Assembly (NCBI GenBank): GCA_036009005.1
Contig: DASYMP010000031.1
Span: forward strand, 1 to 24,000
Direction: 5' to 3'
From: JACVRW01 sp036009005
Lineage (GTDB): Bacteria; Actinomycetota; Thermoleophilia; Solirubrobacterales; Thermoleophilaceae
DNA: 24,000 nucleotides
Shown: piece after piece, positions 1 through 8,688 of the stretch
How the letters are laid out: every line of letters begins with the position of its first letter
Numbering within the stretch: position 1 is the stretch's first letter
Notes under the pieces: model-generated
What the model was told of the DNA's origin: nothing
Database searches by the model: none
What the model saw: the letters and a program-made list of their open reading frames with translations, nothing else
Position numbers and translations under genes: made by a program

Positions 1-798
1 CGTGTACGGGTTCAGCCGCTCGCCCGTCGAGGAGCGTGGCAGCAGCTGTAGGAAGACCTCCATGTCGCGCCAGCTCGGGATCACCTTCTCGATCCCCATC
101 ACGGTCACGAGCACCTCGGGCAGGGTCGTGCACATCCGGCCGTTGCCCTCGGACTCGAAGACGCAGACGCTGCCGGTCTCCGCCACCGCGAAGTTCGCCC
201 CGCTCACCCCCATCCGCGCCGACAGGAACTTCGCGCGCAGGTGGAGGCGCGCAGCCTCCGCCAGCGCGGCCGGCTCGTCGGTGAGGTCGGCCAGCCCGAG
301 CTCGCGGCGGAAGATGTCCCTGATCTCGGCGCGGTTTCGGTGGATCGCCGGGACGAGGATGTGCGAGGGGAAGTCGTCGTCCAGCTGGATGATCAGCTCG
401 GCGAGATCGGTCTCGACCGCGTGGATCCCGTCCGCGGCGAGCCGCTCGTTCAACCCGATCTCGTCGGTCGCGATCGACTTGACCTTCACCACCTCGTCCA
501 CCTCGTGCGCATGCGCCACCGCGGCCACGATCGAGCACGCCTCCTCGGCGTCGCGCGCCCAGTGGACCACCCCGCCCGCCGCGACCACGGCCGACTCGAG
601 CGCCGTGAGCTGGCCGACGAGGTCGAGCAGCGAGCGGTCCTTGATCGCGGCGCCCGAGCGCCGCAGCTCCTCCCAGTCGGGCAGCTCGTCGACGACGCGT
701 CCGCGCTTGTCGCGGATCGTCGCCGTGGCCCTCGCGAGGTTCGTGCGCAGCTGGCTGTCCGCAAGCGCGGTGCGCGCCGCGGCGGGAAAGCCCTTCAC
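1..798 (-). CDS. lutB: Lactate utilization protein B (LutB/LldF-type iron-sulfur protein), 3' part missing
   Basis: The visible 266 codons read as the N-terminal LUD-type part of LutB, a component of the LutABC complex that oxidises L-lactate to pyruvate. Seen: the conserved block containing NFAVAETGSV, then EGNGRMCTTLPE and VMGIEKVIPS near the window edge, which match LutB closely. The 4Fe-4S ferredoxin-like C-terminal half (family length about 470 residues) lies beyond base 1, so its cysteines cannot be checked. The start is taken as the GTG at 798, which overlaps the lutA stop as GTGA. A second in-frame GTG at 804 is equally possible, because one strong GAGGAGG at 815-809 could serve either (10 or 4 bases away). 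It is co-transcribed downstream of lutA. lutC, if present, would lie outside the window. Confidence 0.9.
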   Translation of the reverse strand, partial: MKGFPAAARTALADSQLRTNLARATATIRDKRGRVVDELPDWEELRRSGAAIKDRSLLDLVGQLTALESAVVAAGGVVHWARDAEEACSIVAAVAHAHEVDEVVKVKSIATDEIGLNERLAADGIHAVETDLAELIIQLDDDFPSHILVPAIHRNRAEIRDIFRRELGLADLTDEPAALAEAARLHLRAKFLSARMGVSGANFAVAETGSVCVFESEGNGRMCTTLPEVLVTVMGIEKVIPSWRDMEVFLQLLPRSSTGERLNPYT

Positions 799-1490
799 GG
801 CCACGGGTCCTCCTCGGTCGAGGCGAGGATCTCCGCCAGATGCACCGTGCGTACGCCGGCGCGCCCGCGCGTGAGCCCGCCGCCGATGTGCATGAGGCAG
901 GACGAGTCGACCGCGCAGAGCACCTCGGCCTGCGTATCGAGGACGTCGCGCACCTTGTCCGAGAGCATCGCCGTGGAGACGTCCGCGTTCTTCACCGCGA
1001 AGGTCCCGCCGAAGCCGCAGCACTCGAGCGCGTCGGGCAGCTCGACGAGCTCGATGCCGCGCACGGACGCGAGCAACCGCTGCGGGCGGTCGCCGACCCG
1101 CAGCATCCGCAGCGAATGGCAGGTCGGGTGGTAGGTCACCCGGTGCGGGTAGTACGCGCCCACGTCGTCCACGCCCAGCACGTCGACCAGGAACTCGGAC
1201 AGCTCGTACACCGGCGGGCCGTCCTCGCCGAGCTGCTCGCGCACCATCCCGGCGCACGACGCCGAGGGCGTCACCATCGCCTCATAGCCCTCGAACACGG
1301 CGCCGAGGCGCCGCACGAGCGCGAGCCCCTCGTCCGCGAAGCCGCTGTTCATGTGCATCTGGCCGCAGCAGGTCTGCTCCTCCGGGAACTCGACATCGAC
1401 CCCGAGCCGTTCGAGCACGCGAACCACCGCTTGCCCCGTGGACGGGAACAGCGTGTCCCCGAGGCAGGTGACGAAGAGGCCGATGCGCAC
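795..1490 (-). CDS. lutA: Lactate utilization protein A (LutA/LldE-type CCG-domain protein)
   Basis: 231 residues, full length for LutA (about 240). The protein has two cysteine-rich CCG domains: CCG at residues 41-43 (TCCGQMH) and at 157-159 (ECCGFGG), plus conserved Cys79 and the HPTCHS block at 121-126. These are expected to ligate an unusual Fe-S cluster in the L-lactate-oxidising LutABC complex. The start is GTG at 1490; no strong ribosome binding site is seen (a weak AGGGG lies about 14 bases upstream). The gene is first in its operon, overlaps lutB by 4 bases, and is divergent from the permease gene with 65 bases between them, so lactate uptake and oxidation may share a control region. 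The same CCG domain occurs in GlcF, but the short length and the downstream LutB identify this one as LutA. Confidence 0.93.
   Translation of the reverse strand: MRIGLFVTCLGDTLFPSTGQAVVRVLERLGVDVEFPEEQTCCGQMHMNSGFADEGLALVRRLGAVFEGYEAMVTPSASCAGMVREQLGEDGPPVYELSEFLVDVLGVDDVGAYYPHRVTYHPTCHSLRMLRVGDRPQRLLASVRGIELVELPDALECCGFGGTFAVKNADVSTAMLSDKVRDVLDTQAEVLCAVDSSCLMHIGGGLTRGRAGVRTVHLAEILASTEEDPWP
809..815 (-). promoter_or_regulatory. Ribosome binding site for lutB
   Basis: GAGGAGG lies inside the 3' end of lutA. It is 10 bases before the GTG at 798 and 4 before the GTG at 804. It supports a lutB start here but does not decide between the two GTG codons. Confidence 0.6.
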
Positions 1491-1504
1491 CGTTCGGCAG
1501 TTTC

Positions 1505-1522
1505 CCCTATCGGCCGTATGGG
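1505..1522. promoter_or_regulatory. Imperfect dyad in the lutA/lctP divergent intergenic region
   Basis: The 18 bases read CCC-TAT-CGGCCG-TAT-GGG. The CGGCCG core and the CCC/GGG ends are dyad-symmetric, while the two TAT blocks are direct rather than inverted. It sits centrally in the only shared control region of the divergent lactate and glycolate operons (1491-1555), so it is a candidate operator. No regulator gene is adjacent and I do not recognise a known consensus. Confidence 0.25.
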
Positions 1523-1555
1523 CAATCCGAGCACACCTACCGAGGGAGGAGCACG

Positions 1556-3244
1556 GTGTACACCCAGGACTTCAATCCGGTTTCGGATTCGCTCGGACTC
1601 ACGGCGATCTTCGCCGTCCTGCCAATCGTGACGCTGTTCGTGCTGCTGGGCGGCCTCAAGATGAAGGCGCAGTGGGCGGCGCTGATCTCGCTGGGCGTGG
1701 CGATGGCGGTCGCGCTGATCGTCTATGGCATGCCCGTCGGCCAGACGCTGCTGTCCGCGAGCGAGGGTGCCGTGTTCGGCTTCTTCCCGATCATGTGGAT
1801 CGTGATCATGGCGCTCTGGGTCTACAACATGACCGTGGAGACCGGCCACTTCGCCGTGCTCCGCAGGTCCTTCGGTTCGATCTCCGAGGACCAGCGCGTC
1901 CAGGCGGTCATCGTCGCGTTCTGCTTCGGCGCCCTGATGGAAGCGCTCGCCGGGTTCGGGACGCCCGTCGCGATCAGCTCGGTGATGCTGATCGGGCTCG
2001 GCTTCCGGCCGATCAAGGCTGCGTCGGTCGCGCTCGTGGCGAACACCGCGCCGGTGGCCTTCGGAGCGATCGCGATTCCGATCGTGACACTGTCCGAGAT
2101 CACCGGCCTCGACAAGGGCGACCTCGGCGCCATGGTCGGACGCCAGACCCCGTTCCTGGCGCTGATAGTGCCGCTGGTGCTGATCGCCATGGTTGACGGT
2201 GCGCGCGGGATCAGGCAGACGTGGCCCGTGGCGGTCGTCGGCGGCCTCGCGTTCGCGATCGGCCAGTTCGCGTGCTCGAACTACATCTCGGTGGAGGTCA
2301 CCGACATCGTCGCCGCGCTCTTCTCGACGGCGTGCATCGTCGGACTGCTGCGCGTGTGGACGCCCGGGGAGCCGCTCGTGGCCGACGACTCCGGCGGCAC
2401 CGGCCGCCTCAACCGCCCCGCCGTGGCGGGCGCGTCCGTGCACGACCCCGCGCTCGAGCAGGAGATCGCTCGCAGGGACGGCACCCGCAGGGACCGCGCC
2501 GGCGACGTCCTGCGCGCCTACGCGCCCTACCTGATCATCATCGCCGTGCTCTCGATCGCGCAGATCCCGGCGGTCAAGGAAGCGCTCGGTAAGGCGCCCT
2601 GGACCACCACCTTCGACTGGCCCGGGCTCGACGTGCGCACCGCCACCGGCGATGCGATCAGCAGCCAGACGTTCAACTTCAACTGGCTGCCCGCGGCGGG
2701 CACGCTCCTGTTGATCTCGGGCCTGCTCACCATGGCCGTGATCAGGGTCGCTCCCGGACGCGCCGTGCGCGTGCTCGCGACGACCGTCGAGCAGCTCAAG
2801 TGGGCGATCGTGACGGTGATGGCCGTGCTCGCTCTCGCGTACGTGATGAACCAGTCCGGCCAGACCGTGACGCTTGGGCTGTGGGCGGCGGGCGCGGGCT
2901 CGTTCTTCGCGTTCCTCTCCCCCGCGATCGGCTGGCTGGGAGTTTCGGTCACGGGCTCGGACACATCCTCGAACGCCCTGTTCGGGGCGCTCCAGGTGAC
3001 CGCCGCGAAGGACGCCGGTCTCTCTCAGAACCTGCTCGCAGCGGCGAACAGCTCCGGCGGCGTGCTCGGCAAGATGATCTCGCCGCAGAACCTGGCAATC
3101 GGGGCGGCGGCGGTGGGCATGGCCGGCCAAGAGGGCGACCTCTTCCGTAAGGTGGTGGGCTGGAGCCTCCTGCTCATCCTCGTGATGTGCGTGCTCGTGT
3201 ACCTGCAATCGACGGCGGTATTGGACTGGATGGTCGTGAAGTGA
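1556..3244 (+). CDS. lctP: L-lactate/glycolate permease, LctP family
   Basis: A 562-residue, strongly hydrophobic protein of the LctP/GlcA family, proton symporters for lactate and glycolate in the cytoplasmic membrane. Seen: a dozen or so membrane segments starting near residue 15, the conserved block GALMEALAGFGTPVAI at 125-140, and a C-terminal stretch containing GWLGVSVTGSDTSSNALFG that is typical of the family. A hydrophilic loop rich in charged residues occupies roughly residues 265-320. The start is GTG at 1556 with an excellent AGGGAGGAG ribosome binding site 5-6 bases upstream. It is first gene of the operon and overlaps glcD by GTGA. Because it precedes glcDEF it may act mainly as a glycolate carrier (GlcA role); because lutAB is divergent, lactate is also likely. 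Sequence alone does not separate the two substrates. Confidence 0.93.
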   Translation: MYTQDFNPVSDSLGLTAIFAVLPIVTLFVLLGGLKMKAQWAALISLGVAMAVALIVYGMPVGQTLLSASEGAVFGFFPIMWIVIMALWVYNMTVETGHFAVLRRSFGSISEDQRVQAVIVAFCFGALMEALAGFGTPVAISSVMLIGLGFRPIKAASVALVANTAPVAFGAIAIPIVTLSEITGLDKGDLGAMVGRQTPFLALIVPLVLIAMVDGARGIRQTWPVAVVGGLAFAIGQFACSNYISVEVTDIVAALFSTACIVGLLRVWTPGEPLVADDSGGTGRLNRPAVAGASVHDPALEQEIARRDGTRRDRAGDVLRAYAPYLIIIAVLSIAQIPAVKEALGKAPWTTTFDWPGLDVRTATGDAISSQTFNFNWLPAAGTLLLISGLLTMAVIRVAPGRAVRVLATTVEQLKWAIVTVMAVLALAYVMNQSGQTVTLGLWAAGAGSFFAFLSPAIGWLGVSVTGSDTSSNALFGALQVTAAKDAGLSQNLLAAANSSGGVLGKMISPQNLAIGAAAVGMAGQEGDLFRKVVGWSLLLILVMCVLVYLQSTAVLDWMVVK

Positions 3245-4686
3245 CGAATGGCTCGCTCCTCGAGCGGCTGAAGGGCATAGTCGGGAGCGAGCACGTCGTC
3301 ACACACGAGAGGCAGCTCGCCACCTACGAATCCGACGGGCTGCTGCAGTACGCCGCGACCCCCGGGGCGGTGGTGCTTCCGGGAACGTCCGAGCAGGTGG
3401 CCGAGGTCGTGCGCGCCTGCCACGAGGCCGAGGTGCCGTGGGTGGCCCGCGGCGCCGGGTCCGGCCTCTCCGGCGGCGCGCTCCCGGTCGAGGACGGGAT
3501 GCTGATCGTGCTCTCGCGGCTCCGGCGGATCCTCGAGGTCGACGTGCCGAACGGGCGCGTGCTCGTCGAGCCGGGCGTCACGAACATCGCGGTGTCGGAG
3601 GCGGTGGCGCCCACGCACTTCTTCCCCCCGGACCCCTCGAGCCAGATCGTGTGCACGATCGGCGGCAACGTGGCCGAGAACTCGGGTGGGGCGCACTGCT
3701 TCAAGTACGGCTTCACGACGAACTACGTGACCGGCCTCGACGTCGTGCTTCCCGACGGGACCGAGGTGTCGCTCGGAGGGCCGGAGCTCGACCACCCGGG
3801 CTACGACCTGATCGGCGCGTTCGTGGGCTCGGAGGGCACGCTCGGCATCGCGACCCGGATCTGGCTGCGCGTGATCCCGAAGCCCGAGGCCGTGAGGACG
3901 CTGGTGGCGTTCTTCGGATCGACGATCGAGGCGGGGGAGGTCGTCTCGAAGATCGTCTCCGAGGGCATCGTGCCGGGCGCGATCGAGATGATGGACAACC
4001 TCTCGGTCCGAGCCGCCGAGGGGGCGACGAAGGCGGGCTTTCCGGTCGACACCGGCGCGGCGCTGATCGTCGAGCTCGACGGCTCGGAGGCGGAGTGCGA
4101 GGCGCGCTTCGAGCACGTCATCGAGATGTGCAGCGATGCCGACAGCGTGCGCGTGGCGCAGGACGAGGCCGAGCGCCAGCTGATCTGGCGCGCGCGCAAG
4201 GCGGCGTTCGCCGCGATGGGACGGATCGCGCCCAACTACTACGTGCAGGACTCGGTGATCCCGCGCACGCGCCTCGCCGAGGTGCTCGGGGAGATCGAGG
4301 GGCTGGCGGCCAGCCACGAGCTCCAGGTGGCGAACGTCTTCCACGCCGGCGACGGCAACCTCCACCCGCTCGTCTGTTACGACGGCGCCGTGCCGGGCGA
4401 GGCCGAGCGCGCCGAGGAGCTGGCCGGGCTGATCGTGAAGGTGTGCGTGGACGCCGGCGGGTCGATCACCGGCGAGCACGGCGTGGGCGTCGACAAGAAG
4501 CGCTACATGCCCGCGATGTTCGACGAGCCCGACCTCGCCACGCTCCAGCGCCTCCGCTGCGCGTTCGACCCGGACGGCCGCGCCAACCCCGGCAAGGTGA
4601 TGCCCACGCCGCGGCTCTGCGGCGAGGTGCCCGGCCCCTATCGCAAGCACCCGCTCGAACAGGCCGGCGTGGCGGAGCGCTTCTGA
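3241..4686 (+). CDS. glcD: Glycolate oxidase subunit GlcD (FAD-linked oxidase)
   Basis: 481 residues from the GTG at 3241, close to the usual size of GlcD (about 490). The N-terminal FAD-binding type 4 domain includes GAGSGLSGGALP near 71-82, FFPPDPSSQ at 127-135 and GGNVAENSGG at 141-150. The C-terminal FAD-oxidase domain includes HAGDGNLHP at 368-376 and GEHGVG at 411-416. It is the flavin subunit that oxidises glycolate to glyoxylate and passes electrons to GlcE/GlcF. The frame stays open upstream into lctP, but the GTGA overlap with the lctP stop and the alignment with known N-termini favour the start at 3241. D-lactate dehydrogenases belong to the same family, so the assignment rests on the adjacent glcE and glcF. 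Confidence 0.92.
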   Translation: MTNGSLLERLKGIVGSEHVVTHERQLATYESDGLLQYAATPGAVVLPGTSEQVAEVVRACHEAEVPWVARGAGSGLSGGALPVEDGMLIVLSRLRRILEVDVPNGRVLVEPGVTNIAVSEAVAPTHFFPPDPSSQIVCTIGGNVAENSGGAHCFKYGFTTNYVTGLDVVLPDGTEVSLGGPELDHPGYDLIGAFVGSEGTLGIATRIWLRVIPKPEAVRTLVAFFGSTIEAGEVVSKIVSEGIVPGAIEMMDNLSVRAAEGATKAGFPVDTGAALIVELDGSEAECEARFEHVIEMCSDADSVRVAQDEAERQLIWRARKAAFAAMGRIAPNYYVQDSVIPRTRLAEVLGEIEGLAASHELQVANVFHAGDGNLHPLVCYDGAVPGEAERAEELAGLIVKVCVDAGGSITGEHGVGVDKKRYMPAMFDEPDLATLQRLRCAFDPDGRANPGKVMPTPRLCGEVPGPYRKHPLEQAGVAERF

Positions 4687-5774
4687 TGCACGTGGCCGAG
4701 GCACCCGCGACGCGGGAGGACTTCAGCTCCGCGCTCGCCGCGGCGACCGAGGCCGGCACGCCGGTCAGGTTCCGCGGCGGCGGCACGAAGGCCGGCTGGC
4801 CTCCGCCCGCGCCCGAGGGGACGCTCGAGCTGTCCACCGCCGGTCTCACCGAGATCGTGGAGCACAACGCGGGCGACCTCACCGCCGTGCTCGAGGCGGG
4901 CGTGCCGCTCGCCGAGGCGCAGGCGCTGTTCGCGAAGGTGGACCAGCGGCTGGCGCTCGACCCGCCCGATCACGGCGCGACGGTCGGCGGGGTCGTGGCG
5001 AGCGGCGACACCGGTCCGCTGCGCGGCCGCTACGGCGGCCCGCGTGACCTCGTGGTCGGCATGCGCGTGGCCCTCTCCGACGGCACGCTGGCGAAGAGCG
5101 GCGGCAAGGTCATCAAGAACGTCGCCGGCTACGACGTCGCCAAGCTGTTCGCGGGCTCGTTCGGGACGCTCGGCGCGATCGTCGAGGTGTCCGTGAGGCT
5201 TCACCCGATCGCGCCGGAGACGGCCACGGCATTCGGCACGGCGCGCGACGCGGACGAGCTCGCGCGCGGCGCCGCGGCGCTCGGCCAGTCCGCGCTCGAG
5301 CACCACGGGCTCGACATCCGCTGGGAGAGCGGCCGCGGCACCGTGCTGGCGCGCTTCGCGGGCGCCGCGCCGGGGCCGCAGGCCGAGGCCGCCGAGCGGC
5401 TGCTGCGCGAGCAGGGCCTCGCCACGGAGATCGCCGAGGACGACGGCTCGCTCTGGGACGAGCAGCGCGCCGCGCAGCGCGGTCCGCTGGTCGTGAAGGT
5501 GTCGAGTCTGCCCACACGGCTGCCGGACCTGCTCCGCGCGGCGGACGAGCTCGGCGGCTCCGTGGTCGGACGCGCCACGCTGGGGCTCTCGTGGGTGCGC
5601 TTCGAGGAGCCCTCGGCCGCCGCTGTCGAGCGGCTGAGGCGCGACTTCGTGGCCGCCGTCCTGGACCGGCCGGCCGACCTCGACGTGGACCCGGTCGCGC
5701 CGATCGACCCGCCCACGCTGGCGCTCATGCAGCGCGTCAAGGAGCGCTTCGATCCGGCCGGGGTGTGCGTATGA
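4686..5774 (+). CDS. glcE: Glycolate oxidase subunit GlcE (second FAD-binding subunit)
   Basis: 362 residues, close to GlcE (about 350). It has an FAD-binding type 4 domain with RGGGTKAGW near 30-38 and the highly conserved run SGGKVIKNVAGYDVAKLF at 138-155 followed by GSFGTLG, a signature of GlcE. The C-terminal part is shorter and less conserved than in GlcD, as expected. The ATG at 4686 shares one base with the glcD stop (TGATG) and has GGAG eight bases upstream; the end overlaps glcF by ATGA. GlcD, GlcE and GlcF act as one glycolate dehydrogenase complex in E. coli, and the gene order here is the same. Confidence 0.92.
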   Translation: MHVAEAPATREDFSSALAAATEAGTPVRFRGGGTKAGWPPPAPEGTLELSTAGLTEIVEHNAGDLTAVLEAGVPLAEAQALFAKVDQRLALDPPDHGATVGGVVASGDTGPLRGRYGGPRDLVVGMRVALSDGTLAKSGGKVIKNVAGYDVAKLFAGSFGTLGAIVEVSVRLHPIAPETATAFGTARDADELARGAAALGQSALEHHGLDIRWESGRGTVLARFAGAAPGPQAEAAERLLREQGLATEIAEDDGSLWDEQRAAQRGPLVVKVSSLPTRLPDLLRAADELGGSVVGRATLGLSWVRFEEPSAAAVERLRRDFVAAVLDRPADLDVDPVAPIDPPTLALMQRVKERFDPAGVCV

Positions 5775-7033
5775 GCGGCTACGACGACACGCGCGCGCCG
5801 GAGCTCGACCTGATCGCCGACTGCGTGCACTGCGGCTTCTGCCTGCCCACCTGCCCGACCTACGTGCTCTGGGGCGAGGAGATGGATTCGCCGCGAGGAC
5901 GGATCGTGCTGATGAAGGAGGGCCACGAGGAGATCTCGGCGCCGCTCGTGAACCACCTCGACAACTGCCTCGGCTGCATGGCGTGCGTGACCGCCTGCCC
6001 GTCGGGCGTGCAATACAACAAGCTGATCGAGGACGCGCGGCCGCAGCTCGAGCGGAACTACGAGCGCGAGCCGCTCGACCGCGCCCACCGCAAGCTGATC
6101 TTCGCGCTCTTCACCCGGCCGGGACGGCTGAGGGCGCTGGCGCCCGCCGCGGCCGCCGCGCAGAAGCTCGGCCTCCCGCGCCTCGCGCGCAGGAAGCGAA
6201 TACAGAAGCTCGCGCCGCGCCTCGCGGCGCTCACGGCGATGACGCCGGACGCGCCGCTGCGGCGGTCGCTCGGCCGGCTACCCGAGCGCTTCGAGGCCCA
6301 GGGCGAGAAGCGCGGGACGGTGGCGCTGCTCCAGGGCTGTGTCCAGCGCGTCTTCTTCAGCCACGTGAACGAGGCCACCGCGCGCGTGCTCGCCGCGGAG
6401 GGCTTCGAGGTGCACATGCCGCGCCGGCCGCGCTGCTGCGGCGCGCTCGCGCTCCACGCCGGTGAGGACACCGACGCTCGCGGGCTCGCGAAGGCCACCA
6501 TCGAGGAGCTCGAGCGCTACGAGACGGTGATAGTGAACGCCGCGGGCTGCGGCTCGGCGATGAAGGACTACGGCCACGTGCTGCACGACGAGCCCGACTG
6601 GGCCGACCGGGCGGCCGCGTTCTCGGAGCGGGTGAAGGACGTGAACGAGTTTCTGGCCGAGGCGGGCCCGCGTGCGGAGCGCCGTCCGGTGCCGATCAAG
6701 GTGGCCTACCACGACGCCTGCCACCTCGCCCACGCCCAGGGCGTGCGGAGCCAGCCGCGCGAGCTCCTGCGCGGGATCCCGGGGCTCGAGCTGGTCGAGC
6801 CGGCCGAGTGGGAGATCTGCTGCGGCTCGGCCGGGATCTACAACCTCGTGAAGCCGGAGCCCGCCGCGGAGTTGGGTGAGCGCAAGGCGCGTAACCTCTT
6901 GGACACGGGAGCCGAGGCCGTCGTGGCCGCGAACCCGGGGTGCGCACTTCAGATCACCGCGCACACCGAGCGTCTGGGACGCGCGCTCCCAGTCCTGCAC
7001 CCGATGGAGCTACTCGCCAGAGCGATCACCTGA
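5771..7033 (+). CDS. glcF: Glycolate oxidase iron-sulfur subunit GlcF
   Basis: 420 residues, close to E. coli GlcF (407). Two N-terminal 4Fe-4S motifs are complete: Cys18-21-24-28 (CVHCGFCLPTC) and Cys66-69-72-76 (CLGCMACVTAC). Two C-terminal cysteine-rich domains carry CCG at 222-224 and 350-352, the latter in the typical ICCGSAGIYN block. The subunit carries electrons from the flavin subunits toward the membrane quinone pool. It starts at ATG 5771, overlapping glcE by four bases; its stop shares one base with the ettA ATG (TGATG). The N-terminus up to residue 15 is acidic. Confidence 0.94.
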   Translation: MSGYDDTRAPELDLIADCVHCGFCLPTCPTYVLWGEEMDSPRGRIVLMKEGHEEISAPLVNHLDNCLGCMACVTACPSGVQYNKLIEDARPQLERNYEREPLDRAHRKLIFALFTRPGRLRALAPAAAAAQKLGLPRLARRKRIQKLAPRLAALTAMTPDAPLRRSLGRLPERFEAQGEKRGTVALLQGCVQRVFFSHVNEATARVLAAEGFEVHMPRRPRCCGALALHAGEDTDARGLAKATIEELERYETVIVNAAGCGSAMKDYGHVLHDEPDWADRAAAFSERVKDVNEFLAEAGPRAERRPVPIKVAYHDACHLAHAQGVRSQPRELLRGIPGLELVEPAEWEICCGSAGIYNLVKPEPAAELGERKARNLLDTGAEAVVAANPGCALQITAHTERLGRALPVLHPMELLARAIT

Positions 7034-8688
7034 TGTCGACCCAATACGTCTTCACGATGTACAAGCTGTCCCGCGTCCATCCGCCCGACAAGAAGGTGCT
7101 GGAGGACATCTCGCTGAGCTTCCTGCCGGGCGCCAAGATCGGCGTGCTCGGCCCGAACGGCTCCGGCAAGTCGACGCTGCTCCGGATCATGGCCGGCGAG
7201 GACACCGAGTTCCGCGGCGACGCTCAGCTCGCGCCGGGCGCGACCGTGGGCCTGCTCGAGCAGGAGCCGCAGCTCGACCCCTCCAAGGACGTTCGCGGGA
7301 ATGTCGAGGACGGCGTGCGCGAGACGCGCGACATGCTCGACCGCTTCAACGAGCTGGCCGCGAACTACTCGGACGAGACCGCCGGCGAGTTCGCCCGCCT
7401 TCAGGACGCGATCGACGCGGCCGACGCGTGGAGCCTCGACACCACGCTCGAGATCGCCATGGACGCACTGCGCCTGCCGCCCGGCGACGCCGACGTGGAG
7501 ACGCTCTCGGGCGGCGAGCGCCGCCGCGTGGCGCTCTGCCGGCTGCTCCTGAGCGCGCCCGACCTGCTGCTGCTCGACGAGCCGACGAACCACCTCGACG
7601 CGGAGTCGGTGGCCTGGCTCGAGAAGCACCTGGAGGACTACGCGGGCACGGTCGTGGCCGTGACGCACGATCGCTACTTCCTCGACAACGTCGCCGGCTG
7701 GATCCTCGAGCTGGACCGTGGCCGCGGCCTGCCCTTCAAGGGCAACTACACGGCCTGGCTCGAGCAGAAGCAGGAGCGCCTCGCGCAGGAGGACCGGCGC
7801 GAGAACGCGCGCCAGCGCACGATCGCGCGCGAGCTCGACTGGGTGCGCGAGTCGCCCAAGGGCCGCCGCACGAAGGCGCGCGCGCGGCTGAAGCGCTACG
7901 AGGCGCTGCTCGCCGAGGACCAGAACGTGAAGCTCGACCAGGTGCAGATCCACATCCCGGCGGGCCCGCGACTCGGCGACGTGGTGCTGGAGTCCGACGA
8001 GCTCCGCAAGGGCTTCGGCGACAAGCTCCTGATGGAGGACCTCTCCTTCACGCTGCCGCCCGCGGGGATCGTCGGCGTCATCGGCCCGAACGGGGCGGGC
8101 AAGACCACGCTGTTCCGGATGATCGTCGGCGACGAGGAGCCCGACGACGGCGAGCTGCGGCTCGGCGACTCGGTCGAGCTCGCCTACGTGGACCAGTCGC
8201 GCGACGCGCTCGACCCGGACAAGACCGTCTGGGAGGAGATCTCGGACGGGTACGACCAGATCAAGGTCGGCGAGCGCGAGATGAACTCGCGCGCGTACTG
8301 CGCGGGCTTCAACTTCCGCGGCTCGGACCAGCAGCGCAAGGTCGGGGCGCTCTCGGGCGGCGAGCGCAACCGCGTGCACCTGGCGAAGCTGCTGCGCCGC
8401 GGCGGCAACCTGCTGCTGCTCGACGAGCCGACCAACGATCTCGACGTCGACACGCTGCGCGCGCTCGAGGAGGCGCTGCTGTCGTTCGCGGGCTGCGCGG
8501 TGATCATCTCGCACGACCGCTGGTTCCTCGATCGCGTGGCCACGCACGTGCTCGCCTTCGAGGGCGATTCGCAGGTCACCTGGTTCGAGGGCAACTTCGA
8601 GGCATACGAGGAGAACCGCCGCTCGCGCCTCGGCGCCGACGCCGACCGTCCACACCGGATCACCTACAAGAAACTCACGAGGACATGA
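7033..8688 (+). CDS. ettA: Energy-dependent translational throttle protein EttA (ABC-F)
   Basis: 551 residues, almost the length of E. coli EttA (555), with an EttA-like N-terminus (QYVFTMYKLSRVHPP). Two ABC domains are joined by a basic linker. Walker A: GPNGSGKST at 40-48 and GPNGAGKTT at 351-359. Signatures: LSGGERRRVAL at 158-168 and LSGGERNRVHL at 440-450. Walker B LDEPTN is intact in both halves. The region 95-139 corresponds to the EttA 'arm', and the charged linker at about 240-320 to the P-site tRNA interaction motif. There are no membrane segments, consistent with a ribosome-bound factor rather than a transporter. EttA senses ATP/ADP and gates the start of elongation. The gene shares one base with glcF and overlaps aceB by ATGA, so it looks translationally coupled to both. 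An ABC-F inside a glycolate operon is unusual to me. Confidence 0.94.
   Translation: MSTQYVFTMYKLSRVHPPDKKVLEDISLSFLPGAKIGVLGPNGSGKSTLLRIMAGEDTEFRGDAQLAPGATVGLLEQEPQLDPSKDVRGNVEDGVRETRDMLDRFNELAANYSDETAGEFARLQDAIDAADAWSLDTTLEIAMDALRLPPGDADVETLSGGERRRVALCRLLLSAPDLLLLDEPTNHLDAESVAWLEKHLEDYAGTVVAVTHDRYFLDNVAGWILELDRGRGLPFKGNYTAWLEQKQERLAQEDRRENARQRTIARELDWVRESPKGRRTKARARLKRYEALLAEDQNVKLDQVQIHIPAGPRLGDVVLESDELRKGFGDKLLMEDLSFTLPPAGIVGVIGPNGAGKTTLFRMIVGDEEPDDGELRLGDSVELAYVDQSRDALDPDKTVWEEISDGYDQIKVGEREMNSRAYCAGFNFRGSDQQRKVGALSGGERNRVHLAKLLRRGGNLLLLDEPTNDLDVDTLRALEEALLSFAGCAVIISHDRWFLDRVATHVLAFEGDSQVTWFEGNFEAYEENRRSRLGADADRPHRITYKKLTRT

Noticed and set aside
1349..3208. Long open frame on the minus strand across the permease gene
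   Set aside because: It is antisense to lctP, gives a low-complexity His/Arg/Glu/Asp-rich protein without domain features, and results from the GC-rich third positions of the real gene. Similar long shadows opposite glcD (3025-4704), ettA (6949-8655) and priA (11132-12706) were rejected for the same reason.
3187..3240. Upstream extension of glcD into lctP
   Set aside because: The extra 18 residues show no family similarity, and the GTG at 3241 gives the normal GlcD N-terminus and a standard GTGA overlap.
7033..8688. Possibility that the ABC protein is the ATPase of a glycolate transporter
   Set aside because: It has two fused ABC domains with the EttA N-terminus and arm/linker, no membrane domain, and no permease or binding-protein neighbours of the ABC transporter type.
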